From Bacillus sp. MUM 116 (GTDB lineage: Bacteria; Bacillota; Bacilli; Bacillales; Cytobacillaceae): DNA of 64,000 nucleotides. Position numbers and translations under genes: made by a program. The first letter of the stretch is position 1. Every line of letters starts with the position of its first letter. Location of the stretch: NCBI RefSeq assembly GCF_001866655.1, contig NZ_MLYR01000019.1, forward strand, positions 1 to 64,000, read 5' to 3'. This document shows, one piece after another, positions 49,922-62,538 of the stretch. The notes beneath the pieces are model-generated. The model worked only from the letters and a program-made list of their open reading frames with translations. It was not told the DNA's origin and made no database searches.

Positions 49922-51646
49922 GTGAAAGTTGAAGCAAAACCGGAATTCCAAACTAGTACAGCGCCAAAAACAGGCGCCGACCTTCTCATTGAATTATTAA
50001 TTAACGAAGGCGTTGACACGATATTTGGGTATCCCGGAGGTGCTGTCCTGCCAATTTATGATGCCATCTGGCGTGCACAAGCGTCTATTAATCACATTCT
50101 TTTCCGCCACGAACAAGGTATGATTCATGCAGCGGAAGGATATGCACGAATTACTGGAAAACCAGGTGTTGTCCTAGCTACTTCCGGACCAGGTGCTACA
50201 AATTTAATTACTGGAATTACAGATGCCATGATGGATTCTTTACCGCTTGTTGTTTTCACAGGGCAGGTTGCACGAAGCGTGATTGGAACTGATGCCTTCC
50301 AAGAGGCTGATATTGTTGCCATCACTACTCCTATTACCAAACATAATTACCAGGTGCAGTCGATTTCTGATTTACCAAGAATCGTCAAAGAGGCCTTTCA
50401 TATTGCCTCTACTGGCCGGCCAGGTCCAGTCGTAGTGGATATCCCGAAAGATATTTCGTCCGGTGTTACGGATGTGACTCAAGAAGAAGTTGAAATTGAT
50501 TTACCAGGCTACCAGCCAACAACAAAGCCGAATCCATTACAAATTAAAAAATTGGCTGCTGCCCTATCAAAAGCGAAGAAACCAATTGTCCTTGCTGGCG
50601 CAGGTGTCCTTCACGGGAAAGCTTCAGATGAATTAACAGCTTTTGCAACGAAACACAATCTGCCAGTCGTAACTACTCTGCTTGGTCTTGGAAGTTTTCC
50701 TGCCGACAACCCTCTGTCATTGGGAATGGGCGGAATGCACGGAACCTATGCAGCAAATATGGCTCTGTATGAATGTGATTTGCTCATCAACTTCGGTGCA
50801 CGCTTTGATGACAGACTTACCGGGAACCTAACGCACTTTGCACCAAATGCAAAAGTTGCTCATATCGACATTGATCCTGCAGAAATCGGAAAGAATATTC
50901 AAACACAAATTCCGATTGTGTCTGATTCAAAAGAGGCATTAAGCGAACTGTTAGCAGAAGCAACTGAGTCACCAGAAATTGAAGAATGGCTGGAAATACT
51001 TGCAAAGTATAAAGCGGAATATCCACTTTGGTATAAACATGATCCAAAAGGAATGTGTCCGCAATGGCTCATCGAAGCTGTTCATAAAGTGACAAATGGC
51101 GAAGCGATTGTTTCTACGGATGTCGGCCAGCATCAAATGTGGGCTGCTCAGTTCTATACATTCAATCAACCGCATCGCTGGATTACTTCCGGCGGACTTG
51201 GAACAATGGGCTTTGGCTTCCCTGCTGCAATTGGTGCACAGCTGGCAGCACCAGAAAGCACGGTAGTTGCCATTGTTGGAGACGGCGGTTTCCAAATGAC
51301 GCTTCAGGAATTATCAGTCATTCAAGAAAGAAACCTGCCGGTCAAAATTATCATTGTCAATAACGGTGCCCTTGGAATGGTTCGTCAGTGGCAGGAATTG
51401 CTCTACGATAACCGTATTTCTGAGTCACTGATTCCAGTTCAGCCGGATTTTGTAAAGCTTGCTGAGAGCTATTCCATCCGTGGAATAAGAATTGATACCC
51501 AGGAAGAACTTATTGCTGCTCTACCAGAAGTATTCGCTTATGATGGTCCTGTCCTTCTTGATTGCCGAGTTTTACAGGAGGAAAAGGTCTTTCCAATGAT
51601 TGCTCCAGGCAAAGGAATACACGAAATGATTGGGGTGAAACCATGA
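49922..51646 (+). CDS. ilvB: Acetolactate synthase large subunit IlvB
   Basis: 574 residues from GTG 49922 (AAGGAGGG upstream). [14 protein letters not shown] and [22 protein letters not shown] at the N-terminus, then the ThDP motif [30 protein letters not shown]. Condenses pyruvate (or 2-ketobutyrate with pyruvate). Its stop overlaps the ilvH start by 4 bases, a coupling that ensures subunit balance. Confidence 0.95.
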   Translation: MKVEAKPEFQTSTAPKTGADLLIELLINEGVDTIFGYPGGAVLPIYDAIWRAQASINHILFRHEQGMIHAAEGYARITGKPGVVLATSGPGATNLITGITDAMMDSLPLVVFTGQVARSVIGTDAFQEADIVAITTPITKHNYQVQSISDLPRIVKEAFHIASTGRPGPVVVDIPKDISSGVTDVTQEEVEIDLPGYQPTTKPNPLQIKKLAAALSKAKKPIVLAGAGVLHGKASDELTAFATKHNLPVVTTLLGLGSFPADNPLSLGMGGMHGTYAANMALYECDLLINFGARFDDRLTGNLTHFAPNAKVAHIDIDPAEIGKNIQTQIPIVSDSKEALSELLAEATESPEIEEWLEILAKYKAEYPLWYKHDPKGMCPQWLIEAVHKVTNGEAIVSTDVGQHQMWAAQFYTFNQPHRWITSGGLGTMGFGFPAAIGAQLAAPESTVVAIVGDGGFQMTLQELSVIQERNLPVKIIIVNNGALGMVRQWQELLYDNRISESLIPVQPDFVKLAESYSIRGIRIDTQEELIAALPEVFAYDGPVLLDCRVLQEEKVFPMIAPGKGIHEMIGVKP

Positions 51647-52164
51647 AACGCATTATAACGGCAACGGTTCAAGATCGCAGCGGCGTACTCAACCGTGTTA
51701 CTGGCCTTTTACTAAGACGTCAATTCAACATTGAAAGTGTCTCGGTTGGAAAAACGGAAATCGAAGGAATCTCAAAAATGACCCTTGTGGTCGAAATTGA
51801 AGATGAACAGCGTCTCGAACAGGTGACAAAGCAATTAAACAAACAAATTGATGTCATAAAAGTTTCCGATATTACCGATAAAGCCATCGTTGCACGGGAG
51901 CTGGCCTTAATCAAAGTAGCAAGCAATTCACAGCTGCGCAGTGAAATTAATGGAATCATTGATCCATTCCGTGCCGTGATTATTGATGTAAGTAAAGATA
52001 GCTTGGCAGTTCAAATTACCGGTAAGCCGGAAAAAATTGATGCATTAATTGATTTACTTCGCCCTTATGGCATTAAAGAAATTGCAAGAACCGGACTGAC
52101 TGCCTTTTTACGCGGGCATCAGCCACAAGTAAACGATCTAGCAACATATTCACTATTAAAATAA
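51643..52164 (+). CDS. ilvH: Acetolactate synthase small subunit IlvH
   Basis: 173 residues from ATG 51643 (GGGGTGAAACC). N-terminal ACT domain [34 protein letters not shown], followed by the ALS small-subunit C-domain ([13 protein letters not shown]). Regulatory subunit that gives feedback inhibition by valine. Coupled to ilvB. Confidence 0.95.
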   Translation: MKRIITATVQDRSGVLNRVTGLLLRRQFNIESVSVGKTEIEGISKMTLVVEIEDEQRLEQVTKQLNKQIDVIKVSDITDKAIVARELALIKVASNSQLRSEINGIIDPFRAVIIDVSKDSLAVQITGKPEKIDALIDLLRPYGIKEIARTGLTAFLRGHQPQVNDLATYSLLK

Positions 52165-52191
52165 CTACTATATTTGGAAGGATGATATTAA

Positions 52192-54757
<2,566 letters not shown>

Positions 54758-54846
54758 AAGCCAGGCAGAAAAGCTTAGGCGCCCGTAAGAGACGCTTACG
54801 TGTATTACTCTTTTAGAGTCAAAATTAAATGAGGAGGTTGCTCTTA
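54758..54846 (+). other. leuA-leuB gap with repeat remnant
   Basis: AGAAAAGCTTAGGCGCC resembles the ends of the dispersed repeat (AGAAAAGC...GCGCC) and is followed by the hairpin CGTAAG-AGACG-CTTACG. Probably a decayed copy. GAGGAGG for leuB follows. Confidence 0.4.
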
Positions 54847-55953
54847 ATGAATAAACGAATTGTATTGCTTCCAGGTGATGGAATCGGTAAAGAAGTTGTT
54901 GAATCTGCAAAAGATGTATTAAGTGCCATTGCTGAAGAATTTAACCATTCTTTCAGCTTCGAAAGCCATGATATTGGAGGAGCAGCCATTGATTTGCATG
55001 GAACTCCCCTGCCACAATCCACCGTTGATGCTTGTATGCAAGCCGATGCTGTTTTATTAGGAGCAGTTGGCGGTCCAAAATGGGACCAAAACCCTTCTCA
55101 TTTACGGCCTGAAAGAGGATTGCTGGGAATTCGAAAGGCACTTGATTTATATGCAAACTTAAGACCAATCACAGGATTTAAAAATCTTCTGCATGCCTCC
55201 CCTCTTAAAGAAGAAGTCGTTGCAGGCAGTGACCTTTTAATCGTTCGTGAATTGACTGGCGGTCTGTATTTTGGAACACCTAGCGAACGCCGGGATGGAG
55301 GCGAATCGGTTGTTGACACGCTAGCCTATTCTCGAAAAGAAATTGAGAGAATTGTAGATAAAGCCTTCCAAGCTGCACAGCAGCGCCGCGGGCATCTAAC
55401 TTCTGTCGATAAAGCAAATGTTCTTGAATCAAGTAAACTATGGCGCGAAATCGTTGAAGAGAAAAAAGCCCAATATCCGGATGTTGTCGTTGAGCATGCC
55501 CTAGTGGATTCAACAGCGATGAAGTTAATTACCAATCCAACTCAATTTGACGTTATCGTCACTGAGAATATGTTTGGCGATATTTTAAGCGATGAAGCAT
55601 CGGTATTAACCGGCTCACTTGGAATGCTCCCTTCTGCAAGCCTGCGTGAAGATGGTGTTGGTTTATATGAACCGGTTCACGGATCGGCACCAGACATTGC
55701 CGGTAAAGGTGTAGCCAATCCGCTAGCAGCCATTTTATCCGCTGCCATGTTACTCCGTTATTCCTTCGGCTTAGAGGATGAAGCAAAATTAATTGAAGAG
55801 GCTGTTCAATCTGTTCTTGATGCTGGTTACCATACTGCTGATTTACAAATCAGTGAAGGTCGCCTTGTCGGAACATTGGAAATGTCGAAGCTAATTGTTG
55901 ATTTTATTAAATCTCAAAATGCTTCAAAATGTATCATGAGCTGCTACGTATAA
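54847..55953 (+). CDS. leuB: 3-Isopropylmalate dehydrogenase LeuB
   Basis: 368 residues from ATG 54847 (GAGGAGG upstream). LPGDGIGKEVVESAKDVL, ERGLLGIRKALDLYANLRP, and DILSDEASVLTGSLGMLPSASL are family blocks. The last residues (NASKCIMSCYV) abut a dispersed repeat that begins at the stop codon, so the C-terminus could have been altered by its insertion. Fourth gene of the ilv-leu order. Confidence 0.95.
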   Translation: MNKRIVLLPGDGIGKEVVESAKDVLSAIAEEFNHSFSFESHDIGGAAIDLHGTPLPQSTVDACMQADAVLLGAVGGPKWDQNPSHLRPERGLLGIRKALDLYANLRPITGFKNLLHASPLKEEVVAGSDLLIVRELTGGLYFGTPSERRDGGESVVDTLAYSRKEIERIVDKAFQAAQQRRGHLTSVDKANVLESSKLWREIVEEKKAQYPDVVVEHALVDSTAMKLITNPTQFDVIVTENMFGDILSDEASVLTGSLGMLPSASLREDGVGLYEPVHGSAPDIAGKGVANPLAAILSAAMLLRYSFGLEDEAKLIEEAVQSVLDAGYHTADLQISEGRLVGTLEMSKLIVDFIKSQNASKCIMSCYV

Positions 55954-56116
55954 GAAAAGCGGAAGCGCCTGTTTAGCGCACGACAGGACTGGAGCGAGTC
56001 GACTGAGATAAAGGAAACACGAAGAGCGTTAACGATTCGATGTTGACTTATCTTAGGGAGGCGAGTGAAGTACACTAGTCGCTAGGCGCTGAAGCTGGAC
56101 AATTCTCAAAGACAAA
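55953..56116 (+). repeat. Dispersed Bacillaceae structured repeat, long copy, inside the leu operon
   Basis: Begins AGAAAAGCGGAAGCGCCTG at the leuB stop, ends TAGGCGCTGAAGCTGGAC, AATTCTCAAAGACAAA. The centre contains AGTCGACTGAGATAAG and its near complement CTTATCTTAG. Shares ends with the copies at 35831-35968 and 18804-18869. Confidence 0.85.
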
Positions 56117-56154
56117 TGATTAATCCTAATAATTTAAAAAAGTTATGGGTTTGG

Positions 56155-56186
56155 ACGCGCTTTTTGCGGCCGAACCCATATTTTTA
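56155..56186 (+). terminator. Terminator-like hairpin inside the leu operon
   Basis: ATGGGTTTGG pairs with CCGAACCCAT (one G-T pair) and the inner CGC/GCG continues the stem; ATTTTTAAAAA follows. It lies between leuB and leuC. No strong promoter for leuC is visible in the 50 bases that follow. Confidence 0.75.
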
Positions 56187-56237
56187 AAAATTAGTATTTA
56201 GTGAACCTAAAAATATTAGAACGTGAGGAAGGGAATT

Positions 56238-57656
56238 ATGCAAAAGCCTAAAAATATAATTCAAAAAATTTGGGAACAGCATGTAGTACATCAGGAAGAT
56301 GGCAAACCTGATTTATTGTATATTGATTTGCACCTTGTTCACGAAGTAACTTCTCCTCAAGCATTTGAGGGATTACGAATGAACGGCCGCAAAGTCCGCC
56401 GCCCTGATCTAACCTATGCGACCATGGACCACAACGTCCCAACTCAAAATCGTGAAGTAATCAAGGACCCAATCTCCAAAACCCAAATGGATACTTTAGT
56501 GAAAAACTGTGAAGAATTTGGTGTTACCCTTGCTGGCATCAATCATCCAGATAACGGAATTGTCCACGTTATTGGCCCGGAACTCGGCTTAACACAGCCT
56601 GGTAAAACCATTGTTTGCGGCGACAGCCATACTTCTACTCATGGTGCCTTCGGTGCTTTGGCATTTGGAATCGGAACAAGTGAGGTTGAACATGTTTTAG
56701 CAACTCAAACGCTTTGGCAGGCACCTCCTAAAACCTTAAATGTTAAAGTAAATGGCAAGCTTGGCACTGGCGTAACGGCAAAGGATTTGATTCTTGCCAT
56801 CATCGGTAAGTTTGGGGTTCAGTTTGGTACAGGCTATGTAATGGAATATACAGGTGAAGCGATTCGCAATCTTTCCATGGAAGAGCGGATGACCGTATGT
56901 AATATGTCCATTGAAGCTGGTGCAAGAGCAGGATTAATTACTCCGGATGAAACCACTTTTGAATATTTACGCGGCAGACGCCATGTTCCACAAGGTGAAG
57001 AATTTGAAAAAGCTGTTGAAAGATGGAGCGCTCTTGCTAGTGACGAAGGGGCTACTTACGATTCAGTTGTTGAAATTGACGCCGCAGAAGTAGAACCACA
57101 AGTAACCTGGGGAACAAACCCAGGCATGTGCCTTCCAATTACTGCTTCTGTTCCAAATCCGGATAATGCTGAAAAAGCAAGTGAAAAAGATGAAATCAAA
57201 CGTGCACTTGAATATATGGGCCTTGAAGCTGGCCAATCCATTTCAAGCATTGAAATTGACCATGTCTTCATCGGTTCTTGTACCAATTCTCGATTAAGCG
57301 ATTTACGTAAGGCAGCTGAAGTCGTTCGCGGCCATAAAGTAAAGCCTTCTGTAAAAGCGATTGTTGTACCAGGTTCCTTCAGTGTTAAACTTGCTGCTGA
57401 AAAAGAAGGAATTGATCAAGTCTTTATCGAAGCAGGTTTTGAATGGCGTGAAGCTGGCTGCAGTATGTGTCTTGCCATGAACGACGATATCGTTCCTTCA
57501 GGCGGACGCTGTGCTTCCACCTCTAACCGGAATTTTGAAGGCCGTCAAGGAAACGGGGCACGTACTCATCTTGTCAGCCCTGAAATGGCAGCTGCCGCAG
57601 CAGTTGCTGGGCATTTCGTCGATGTCCGTCAATTTACTGCCCAGGAGGTTGGTTAA
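56238..57656 (+). CDS. leuC: 3-Isopropylmalate dehydratase large subunit LeuC
   Basis: 472 residues from ATG 56238 (AGGAAGGG upstream). [46 protein letters not shown] (cluster Cys) and [13 protein letters not shown] (other two Cys) are present. Aconitase-family enzyme; works with LeuD. Confidence 0.96.
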   Translation: MQKPKNIIQKIWEQHVVHQEDGKPDLLYIDLHLVHEVTSPQAFEGLRMNGRKVRRPDLTYATMDHNVPTQNREVIKDPISKTQMDTLVKNCEEFGVTLAGINHPDNGIVHVIGPELGLTQPGKTIVCGDSHTSTHGAFGALAFGIGTSEVEHVLATQTLWQAPPKTLNVKVNGKLGTGVTAKDLILAIIGKFGVQFGTGYVMEYTGEAIRNLSMEERMTVCNMSIEAGARAGLITPDETTFEYLRGRRHVPQGEEFEKAVERWSALASDEGATYDSVVEIDAAEVEPQVTWGTNPGMCLPITASVPNPDNAEKASEKDEIKRALEYMGLEAGQSISSIEIDHVFIGSCTNSRLSDLRKAAEVVRGHKVKPSVKAIVVPGSFSVKLAAEKEGIDQVFIEAGFEWREAGCSMCLAMNDDIVPSGGRCASTSNRNFEGRQGNGARTHLVSPEMAAAAAVAGHFVDVRQFTAQEVG

Positions 57657-57659
57657 TCA

Positions 57660-58244
57660 ATGGAACCGTTACGCATTCATACAGGCCCTGTTTGTCCATT
57701 AAACCGGACAAATGTGGATACAGACCAAATTATTCCGAAGCAATTTCTTAAGCGTATTGAGCGCAGCGGCTTCGGCCAATTCCTTTTTTATCACTGGCGT
57801 TTTGATGACGAAGGAAAGTTAAGAGAAGATTTCATTTTAAATAAACCTCAATATCAAGGTGCATCTATCTTGGTTGCCGGTGATAACTTTGGCTGCGGAT
57901 CTTCCCGTGAACATGCCCCGTGGGCTGTTCAGGACTTCGGTTTTAAGGTCATCATTGCCCCAAGCTATGCTGATATTTTTAAAAACAACTGTGTCAAAAA
58001 TGGTATTCTTGCTATTGTAGCTAGTGAGGAACAAGTACAAACTCTTATGAAAAAGGCAGAAACCGAAGGGTATTCATTAACAGTGGATCTAGAAAAGCAA
58101 GTGGTTTCTGATAACGAAGGATTTGAAATCAATTTCGATATCGCTCCATACCCTAAGCAAATGCTGCTAAATGGCTGGGACGAAATCGGTGTAACATTAA
58201 GCTATGGGGAACAAATTAACAAATATGAGGCTGCAAATAGATAG
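57660..58244 (+). CDS. leuD: 3-Isopropylmalate dehydratase small subunit LeuD
   Basis: 194 residues; AGGAGG before ATG, 3 bases after leu[23 protein letters not shown] and [23 protein letters not shown] are family blocks. Last gene of the operon; terminator at 58253-58282. Confidence 0.96.
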   Translation: MEPLRIHTGPVCPLNRTNVDTDQIIPKQFLKRIERSGFGQFLFYHWRFDDEGKLREDFILNKPQYQGASILVAGDNFGCGSSREHAPWAVQDFGFKVIIAPSYADIFKNNCVKNGILAIVASEEQVQTLMKKAETEGYSLTVDLEKQVVSDNEGFEINFDIAPYPKQMLLNGWDEIGVTLSYGEQINKYEAANR

Positions 58245-58252
58245 CTAATACA

Positions 58253-58282
58253 AATTGCCCCTGGAATTGGGGCAATTTTTTC
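58253..58282 (+). terminator. Terminator of the leu operon
   Basis: AATTGCCCC and GGGGCAATT stem around TGGAATT, then TTTTTTC. Confidence 0.9.
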
Positions 58283-58320
58283 TATTTTTTGTTGCATTTT
58301 TATTAGCCATTTAAGTTTTT

Positions 58321-58392
58321 TCTGCGTTACTCCCTTTTTTATCTGCGATAAGTTCGTGTTTATCTGCGATAATTGACAATTTATCAGCGATG
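58321..58392. repeat. Four TCTGCG words at exact 21-bp spacing, two of them palindromes
   Basis: TCTGCG (or TCAGCG) occurs at 58321, 58342, 58363 and 58384: 21, 21, 21 bases. The two middle copies read TTATCTGCGATAA, a perfect inverted repeat TTATC-TGC-GATAA. The outer two have decayed. Lies between leuD and the DUF3892 gene. Confidence 0.85.
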
Positions 58393-58403
58393 GGGTTTTT
58401 CGA

Positions 58404-58718
58404 TTAAAATTCAGGTAATTGATCCAAGTTATTTTCCTTAATTCCATCTGGCTCGCTTCTAATAATATCCCGGCCATACTTATGGAAAACATCGATATGT
58501 GCGATCCTCCCTCCTTTGGCATCCTCTAATGCGGTGATGTAATCCAATTCCCGGCCACTGCTAGTTTTAAACGCAATAATATCACCATCATCATTTTTAC
58601 GAACGGCAACAAATTCCTCTTTTCCCTCCGGATTACTCTTCCCAGCTTCCATTTGTGCCTGGTGCTCACCTTGTTGTTTATATTCCTTATAAATCTTATC
58701 AAAATCCTGCTGTTCCAT
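58404..58718 (-). CDS. DUF3892-containing small protein
   Basis: 104 residues from ATG 58718 (GGAGGTGG upstream). The C-terminal part (EFVAVRKNDDGDIIAFKTSS, GRELDYITALEDAKGG, HIDVFHKYGRDIIRS) fits DUF3892; the N-terminus is a charged helix. Cytoplasmic protein of unknown function. Single gene. Confidence 0.82.
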   Translation of the reverse strand: MEQQDFDKIYKEYKQQGEHQAQMEAGKSNPEGKEEFVAVRKNDDGDIIAFKTSSGRELDYITALEDAKGGRIAHIDVFHKYGRDIIRSEPDGIKENNLDQLPEF

Positions 58719-59096
58719 TCTTTCCACCTCCGAACATACGTTTAGTATTTTTCCTTTTTAAAAAATTATCCATTCAGGTTGAATTAAAAACACCCTCCAC
58801 TTACCTGTGAAGGGCTACTTTTTATCTAAACTTTAAATTATAAAAAACTTTTTCTCCTAATTGGTTAAAGTCATCGTCCGATGGACCATCTACCAATATT
58901 TGAACAGATTTAATTACATCGAGATTACTTTTATGAGCACAATTTTACCACTTGACAGTTTTACCTTATAATAAAAACACTAAATAAAGAGCATCAGACA
59001 AAATAACAAGTAATCTATCCACCCCAGACGGACAATTTAACCTTTTTGTCCACAAACGGTGCCTGTCACTCTATGAAATATGGAGGTGAATTAAAG
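58719..59096. other. Gap before the beta-helix gene
   Basis: Contains a hairpin ACCCTCCAC/GTGAAGGG near 58788, a TATAAT (near 58969) that may serve the plus-strand gene, and the block GTCCACAAACGGTGCCTGTCAC (59048-59070), a sequence I remember as recurring between genes in Bacillus. No ORF. Confidence 0.4.
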
Positions 59097-60671
59097 TTGT
59101 TTTATTTAGAGAAAAAACATGACCCGAGAAAGAATGCAGAACTTCTCACTCAACTGAACGGCAGTCAGGTCGATTTGAAAACAGCTCTACGTGAAACGGA
59201 GGAGCTTTTCCAGCAGTGCATAGAAAAAAAGCTCTATCCTGTCCCCCATGGACTAAAAAAGCAAGCTTATTTAGAGAAAATCCTATCAGGATCGTTTCAC
59301 CCCCTGTCTACCGTCACAGAGCTCGGAGCTCCTTCAAAAACAATGATGGATGCAAAAGGAAATGTTTATCCTGAATGGAAAGAGAAGCTTGATCATGAGC
59401 ACAACAACCTATTAAGTCATCTTACTAAGGTAGTAAATGTGGCCGATTTTGGGGCAATCGGGGACGGTCGTACCGACAACACTGCTGCTTTTATAAAAGC
59501 GATTGGAAATGGCCGAGTTAAGGTTCATATACCGGAAGGGATTTATATTACGAAAGGAATTCGCCTGCCTTCCTGGATCTTTCTTATTGGGGACGGAAAA
59601 GGGAAAACAATTATCAAATTGCACGGAGACGCACCAAAAGGGACTAGACTTATAACAAACGCCAACCATTGGCGCGGCAATCACCATCTTTTTGTTAAAA
59701 GCATGACATTAGACTGGAATGTTGAAAGGCTCGGTGACGTTCCGAAGACTGCCACTTGGGGAACCCATTCCAGCTGCTTAACCTATGCGAATGTTACCTA
59801 TGGTTGGGTTCAAGATGTCGAAGCAATCAATCCCGGTCTCCATTGTTTTGATATTACCTCCCCCCTGTACAATTATGCTGGGGATGGCTATCGGGCCAAG
59901 GGCGGAAGCTGTTATGTCTGGTTGGACAACCTGAATGGCTATGGTTTCGGAGACGACGGGATTACCACACATCACAGCGAAAAGATTCTTATTTCTTATT
60001 CTCATATGTGTGATCCAAGCGGACGGGCACATGAAAAAGGATTTTCAAATTCCAATGGTATCGAAATCGATGATGGCTCCAGAGACGTTATGCTAGTCAA
60101 TAATTCTACGGCTAGATGCTTCGGTGGGGTTGAATGTAAAGCACATGAGAATTCCTCCGCCGCCGCGAACGTGCAAATTATCGGCCATCTTTCCGTTAAC
60201 GATAACCGTTCTTTTAACTTTCGGCATATCGGCCATCATAAAAGTACGGATCACGAGTCGAAAACGGCCTTTAATCTTTTGGCAACCAATCTTGCCGCAA
60301 TAGCGCCCGTTTATTCAGATTTGTACAAGGACTCAACGCCTCGTGGTATGGTCGTATCGGGATATAAAAATGTCGTGATTAATCACTTTACCGTGATCGG
60401 GGACCCTGATTATGACTTCAATGGAAATCCAGTCATTTCCATCCAATACCGTGCGAAAAAGGTCATCTTTAATCATGTCAGCATTCGTGATTTCCATAAC
60501 GCTGGAGCCAGCATTAAGGTTTTCGGCGGTGCAAATCGAGCTGATTCTGTTCAAATTCAAAATATAGTAATTAAAAATTCCGCCTCTAAAGCTGTCGAAG
60601 TTGGCTCAGGCATTCAAGATGCAACGGTTTCAAATGTGAAGGAGTATTTTGAACCATCTTTAAAAAAATAA
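59097..60671 (+). CDS. Right-handed beta-helix (pectate-lyase-3-like) protein
   Basis: 524 residues from TTG 59097, preceded by GGAGGTG. Residues about 110-130 (VNVADFGAIGDGRTDNTAAFIKAI) match the pectate-lyase-3/GH28-55 start seen in phage tailspikes and polysaccharide lyases; later regions consist of parallel beta-helix rungs (NVVINHFTVIGD, KVIFNHVSIRDF, SVQIQNIVIKN). No signal peptide, so it is not exported by Sec. The first 100 residues are helical and unrelated. Single gene. Substrate unknown. Confidence 0.78.
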   Translation: MFYLEKKHDPRKNAELLTQLNGSQVDLKTALRETEELFQQCIEKKLYPVPHGLKKQAYLEKILSGSFHPLSTVTELGAPSKTMMDAKGNVYPEWKEKLDHEHNNLLSHLTKVVNVADFGAIGDGRTDNTAAFIKAIGNGRVKVHIPEGIYITKGIRLPSWIFLIGDGKGKTIIKLHGDAPKGTRLITNANHWRGNHHLFVKSMTLDWNVERLGDVPKTATWGTHSSCLTYANVTYGWVQDVEAINPGLHCFDITSPLYNYAGDGYRAKGGSCYVWLDNLNGYGFGDDGITTHHSEKILISYSHMCDPSGRAHEKGFSNSNGIEIDDGSRDVMLVNNSTARCFGGVECKAHENSSAAANVQIIGHLSVNDNRSFNFRHIGHHKSTDHESKTAFNLLATNLAAIAPVYSDLYKDSTPRGMVVSGYKNVVINHFTVIGDPDYDFNGNPVISIQYRAKKVIFNHVSIRDFHNAGASIKVFGGANRADSVQIQNIVIKNSASKAVEVGSGIQDATVSNVKEYFEPSLKK

Positions 60672-60702
60672 GCGCCGTCTTAGATTCATCATCTATGGCG
60701 CT
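60671..60702. terminator. Terminator between convergent genes
   Basis: AGCGCC..TAGAT and ATCTA..GGCGCT pair into a two-part stem, followed by TTTCC. It overlaps the DUF1836 gene end. Confidence 0.6.
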
Positions 60703-61279
60703 TTCCTTCTTTTTCTACCATTATTCCATCTACCATTTTTTCAGCCATCCGTCGGTATAGATTACTCATGTGGACTAGTGACGAAATCATTAAAACTTCC
60801 TCCGGATACTGTGAATCGTCTTCCTTAAAACCTTTCACTTCATCTTTTACTGCTTTTACTCGTTCCTCAATATCCTGTTCAAAATCTTCTACATTTTGTT
60901 GAGTAAGATTTAAATAGCTTGAATAAAAAGACTCTAAATCAATGTCACCCATAATAATCTTTTTGTTCATCTCATCCAGTGTGGCCTTAATATCGTTTAT
61001 CGAAAGGCCCCCCTTCAGCTGATAGATCAAACTGATTAATATGAGATGCTCTTTGGAGTATTTTTTATTTTGGATAGGAAAAATAAGCTTCCCTTTTGCA
61101 TAGTTATTAATCATTGTTTTCGTCAAAACCTTGTCATCTTCATTCCGTTTCGACTGGCCAAATTTTTTTTCAAATATTTGAATCACTTGATCCATATACA
61201 AATCAATCTTCGGAATTTCGTCTAAAGTCAGGTTCGCCTCTAGGCCAAGCTGCTCCATTATCTGTTTAATTTTTTCCAT
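60689..61279 (-). CDS. DUF1836 protein
   Basis: 196 residues. N-terminal winged helix-like KVLTKTMINNYAKGKLIFPIQNKKYSKEHLILISLIYQLKG fits DUF1836, a family often considered MerR-like or DNA-binding. The rest is helical. Single gene; ATG 61279. Confidence 0.8.
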   Translation of the reverse strand: MEKIKQIMEQLGLEANLTLDEIPKIDLYMDQVIQIFEKKFGQSKRNEDDKVLTKTMINNYAKGKLIFPIQNKKYSKEHLILISLIYQLKGGLSINDIKATLDEMNKKIIMGDIDLESFYSSYLNLTQQNVEDFEQDIEERVKAVKDEVKGFKEDDSQYPEEVLMISSLVHMSNLYRRMAEKMVDGIMVEKEGKRHR

Positions 61280-61410
61280 TGAAAAAACCCCGTTCTTAAC
61301 AATTTCTAATTCAATTATACCTAAACGAATAAATATTGACTAGTTAATGTTTTATCGGTATGATTATATGTAGTTATTAAAACCACATGATATGTTGGGA
61401 GGATTTAAAA

Positions 61411-62058
61411 ATGTATCAATATGTTCGTGAACCCATCAATGGTTTTACCCATTTAGCCGGTGCCATTTTATCGTTTATCGGCCTGCTGGCAATGGTCATC
61501 AAGGCATCCATGACCAGTCCATCACCACTTACCATAACTGCGGTCATTATTTTTGGAGTCAGTATGATATTACTGTATTCGGCATCCGCTACCTATCACA
61601 TGGTTATTGCCCGTGATAAAGTTATAGCCTTTTTAAGAAGACTTGATCATTCGATGATTTTTGTGTTAATCGCAGGTACATACACACCTTTTTGTTTTAT
61701 TAGTTTAAATGGAAAAATTGGCTGGATTCTTTTTTCAATTATTGGTGCTGTGGCGATTTGCGGAGTTGTTTTTAAAATGGTTTGGTTTACATGCCCTCGG
61801 TGGATTTCAACCGCCCTCTATATCGCGATGGGCTGGATGATTGTTTTTGTTTTCTCTCCCCTTGCAGGTAGTTTAAACCCGTTCGGATTGTTATTATTGA
61901 TTGCTGGCGGCATTTTTTATACAATTGGCGGTGTAATTTACGGGGCAAAACCGAAATTTTTAGAGTTGAAGCATATGGGATTTCATGAGATTTTTCATAT
62001 TTTCATCTTATTCGGAAGCCTAGCCCATTTCTTATGTGTTTACTTATATGTCATTTAA
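61411..62058 (+). CDS. yplQ: Hemolysin III family membrane protein (YplQ)
   Basis: 215 residues from ATG 61411 (GGGAGG upstream), seven membrane segments. REPINGFTHLAGAILSFIGL at the start and SATYHM, LDHSMIFVLIAGTYTPFC are PAQR/HlyIII signatures. Likely a membrane hydrolase or receptor-like protein of PAQR type. Upstream promoter not certain. Terminator 62060-62094. Confidence 0.9.
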   Translation: MYQYVREPINGFTHLAGAILSFIGLLAMVIKASMTSPSPLTITAVIIFGVSMILLYSASATYHMVIARDKVIAFLRRLDHSMIFVLIAGTYTPFCFISLNGKIGWILFSIIGAVAICGVVFKMVWFTCPRWISTALYIAMGWMIVFVFSPLAGSLNPFGLLLLIAGGIFYTIGGVIYGAKPKFLELKHMGFHEIFHIFILFGSLAHFLCVYLYVI

Positions 62059-62059
62059 A

Positions 62060-62094
62060 AAAATCGGCTTGGGAAGTCCCCAGGCCGATTTTTA
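62060..62094. terminator. Terminator between convergent genes
   Basis: AAAATCGGC and GCCGATTTTT stem with inner TGGG/CCCA, followed by T run. Confidence 0.85.
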
Positions 62095-62454
62095 TAATCT
62101 GCGTTGTAATTCTTCTTGTAAAACGATCGCATGGTTATAGATGGGATCCTTGGCACCATATAATAGCGTTACCCGGCCATTTGAGGCTAACTCAAGAATG
62201 TGGTCAACCCCTTTTACCTTTTCTGCATCGTTCCGGAGCTCTTCCACATATTTTTCGGTGAACTTCTCAAACAGCTCAGGTTTATGGCAAAACCATTTTC
62301 GAAGTTCACTGCTCGGCGCTACATCTTTCAGCCACTCATCAAGTTTCGCCGATTCCTTTGAGATTCCTCTTGGCCAAAGCCTGTCAATTAAAATCCGGTA
62401 TCCATCCATTTCGTCGTACGGGTCGTAAATTCGTTTTAAGAAAATTTCAGCCAT
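62092..62454 (-). CDS. DUF488 protein
   Basis: 120 residues. RILIDRLWPRGISKESAKLDEWLKDVAPS and VTLLYGAKDPIYNHAIVLQEEL are the DUF488 (YeaO) blocks. Soluble. The gene lies alone between terminators. Function unknown. Confidence 0.88.
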   Translation of the reverse strand: MAEIFLKRIYDPYDEMDGYRILIDRLWPRGISKESAKLDEWLKDVAPSSELRKWFCHKPELFEKFTEKYVEELRNDAEKVKGVDHILELASNGRVTLLYGAKDPIYNHAIVLQEELQRRL

Positions 62455-62538
62455 ATTCTTTTACCTTCCTTGCTAGGAGTTTACAATCTAACCCAATTAT
62501 ATAATTCATCAAGCCACAAGGGAAATTCTCCTATGAAT

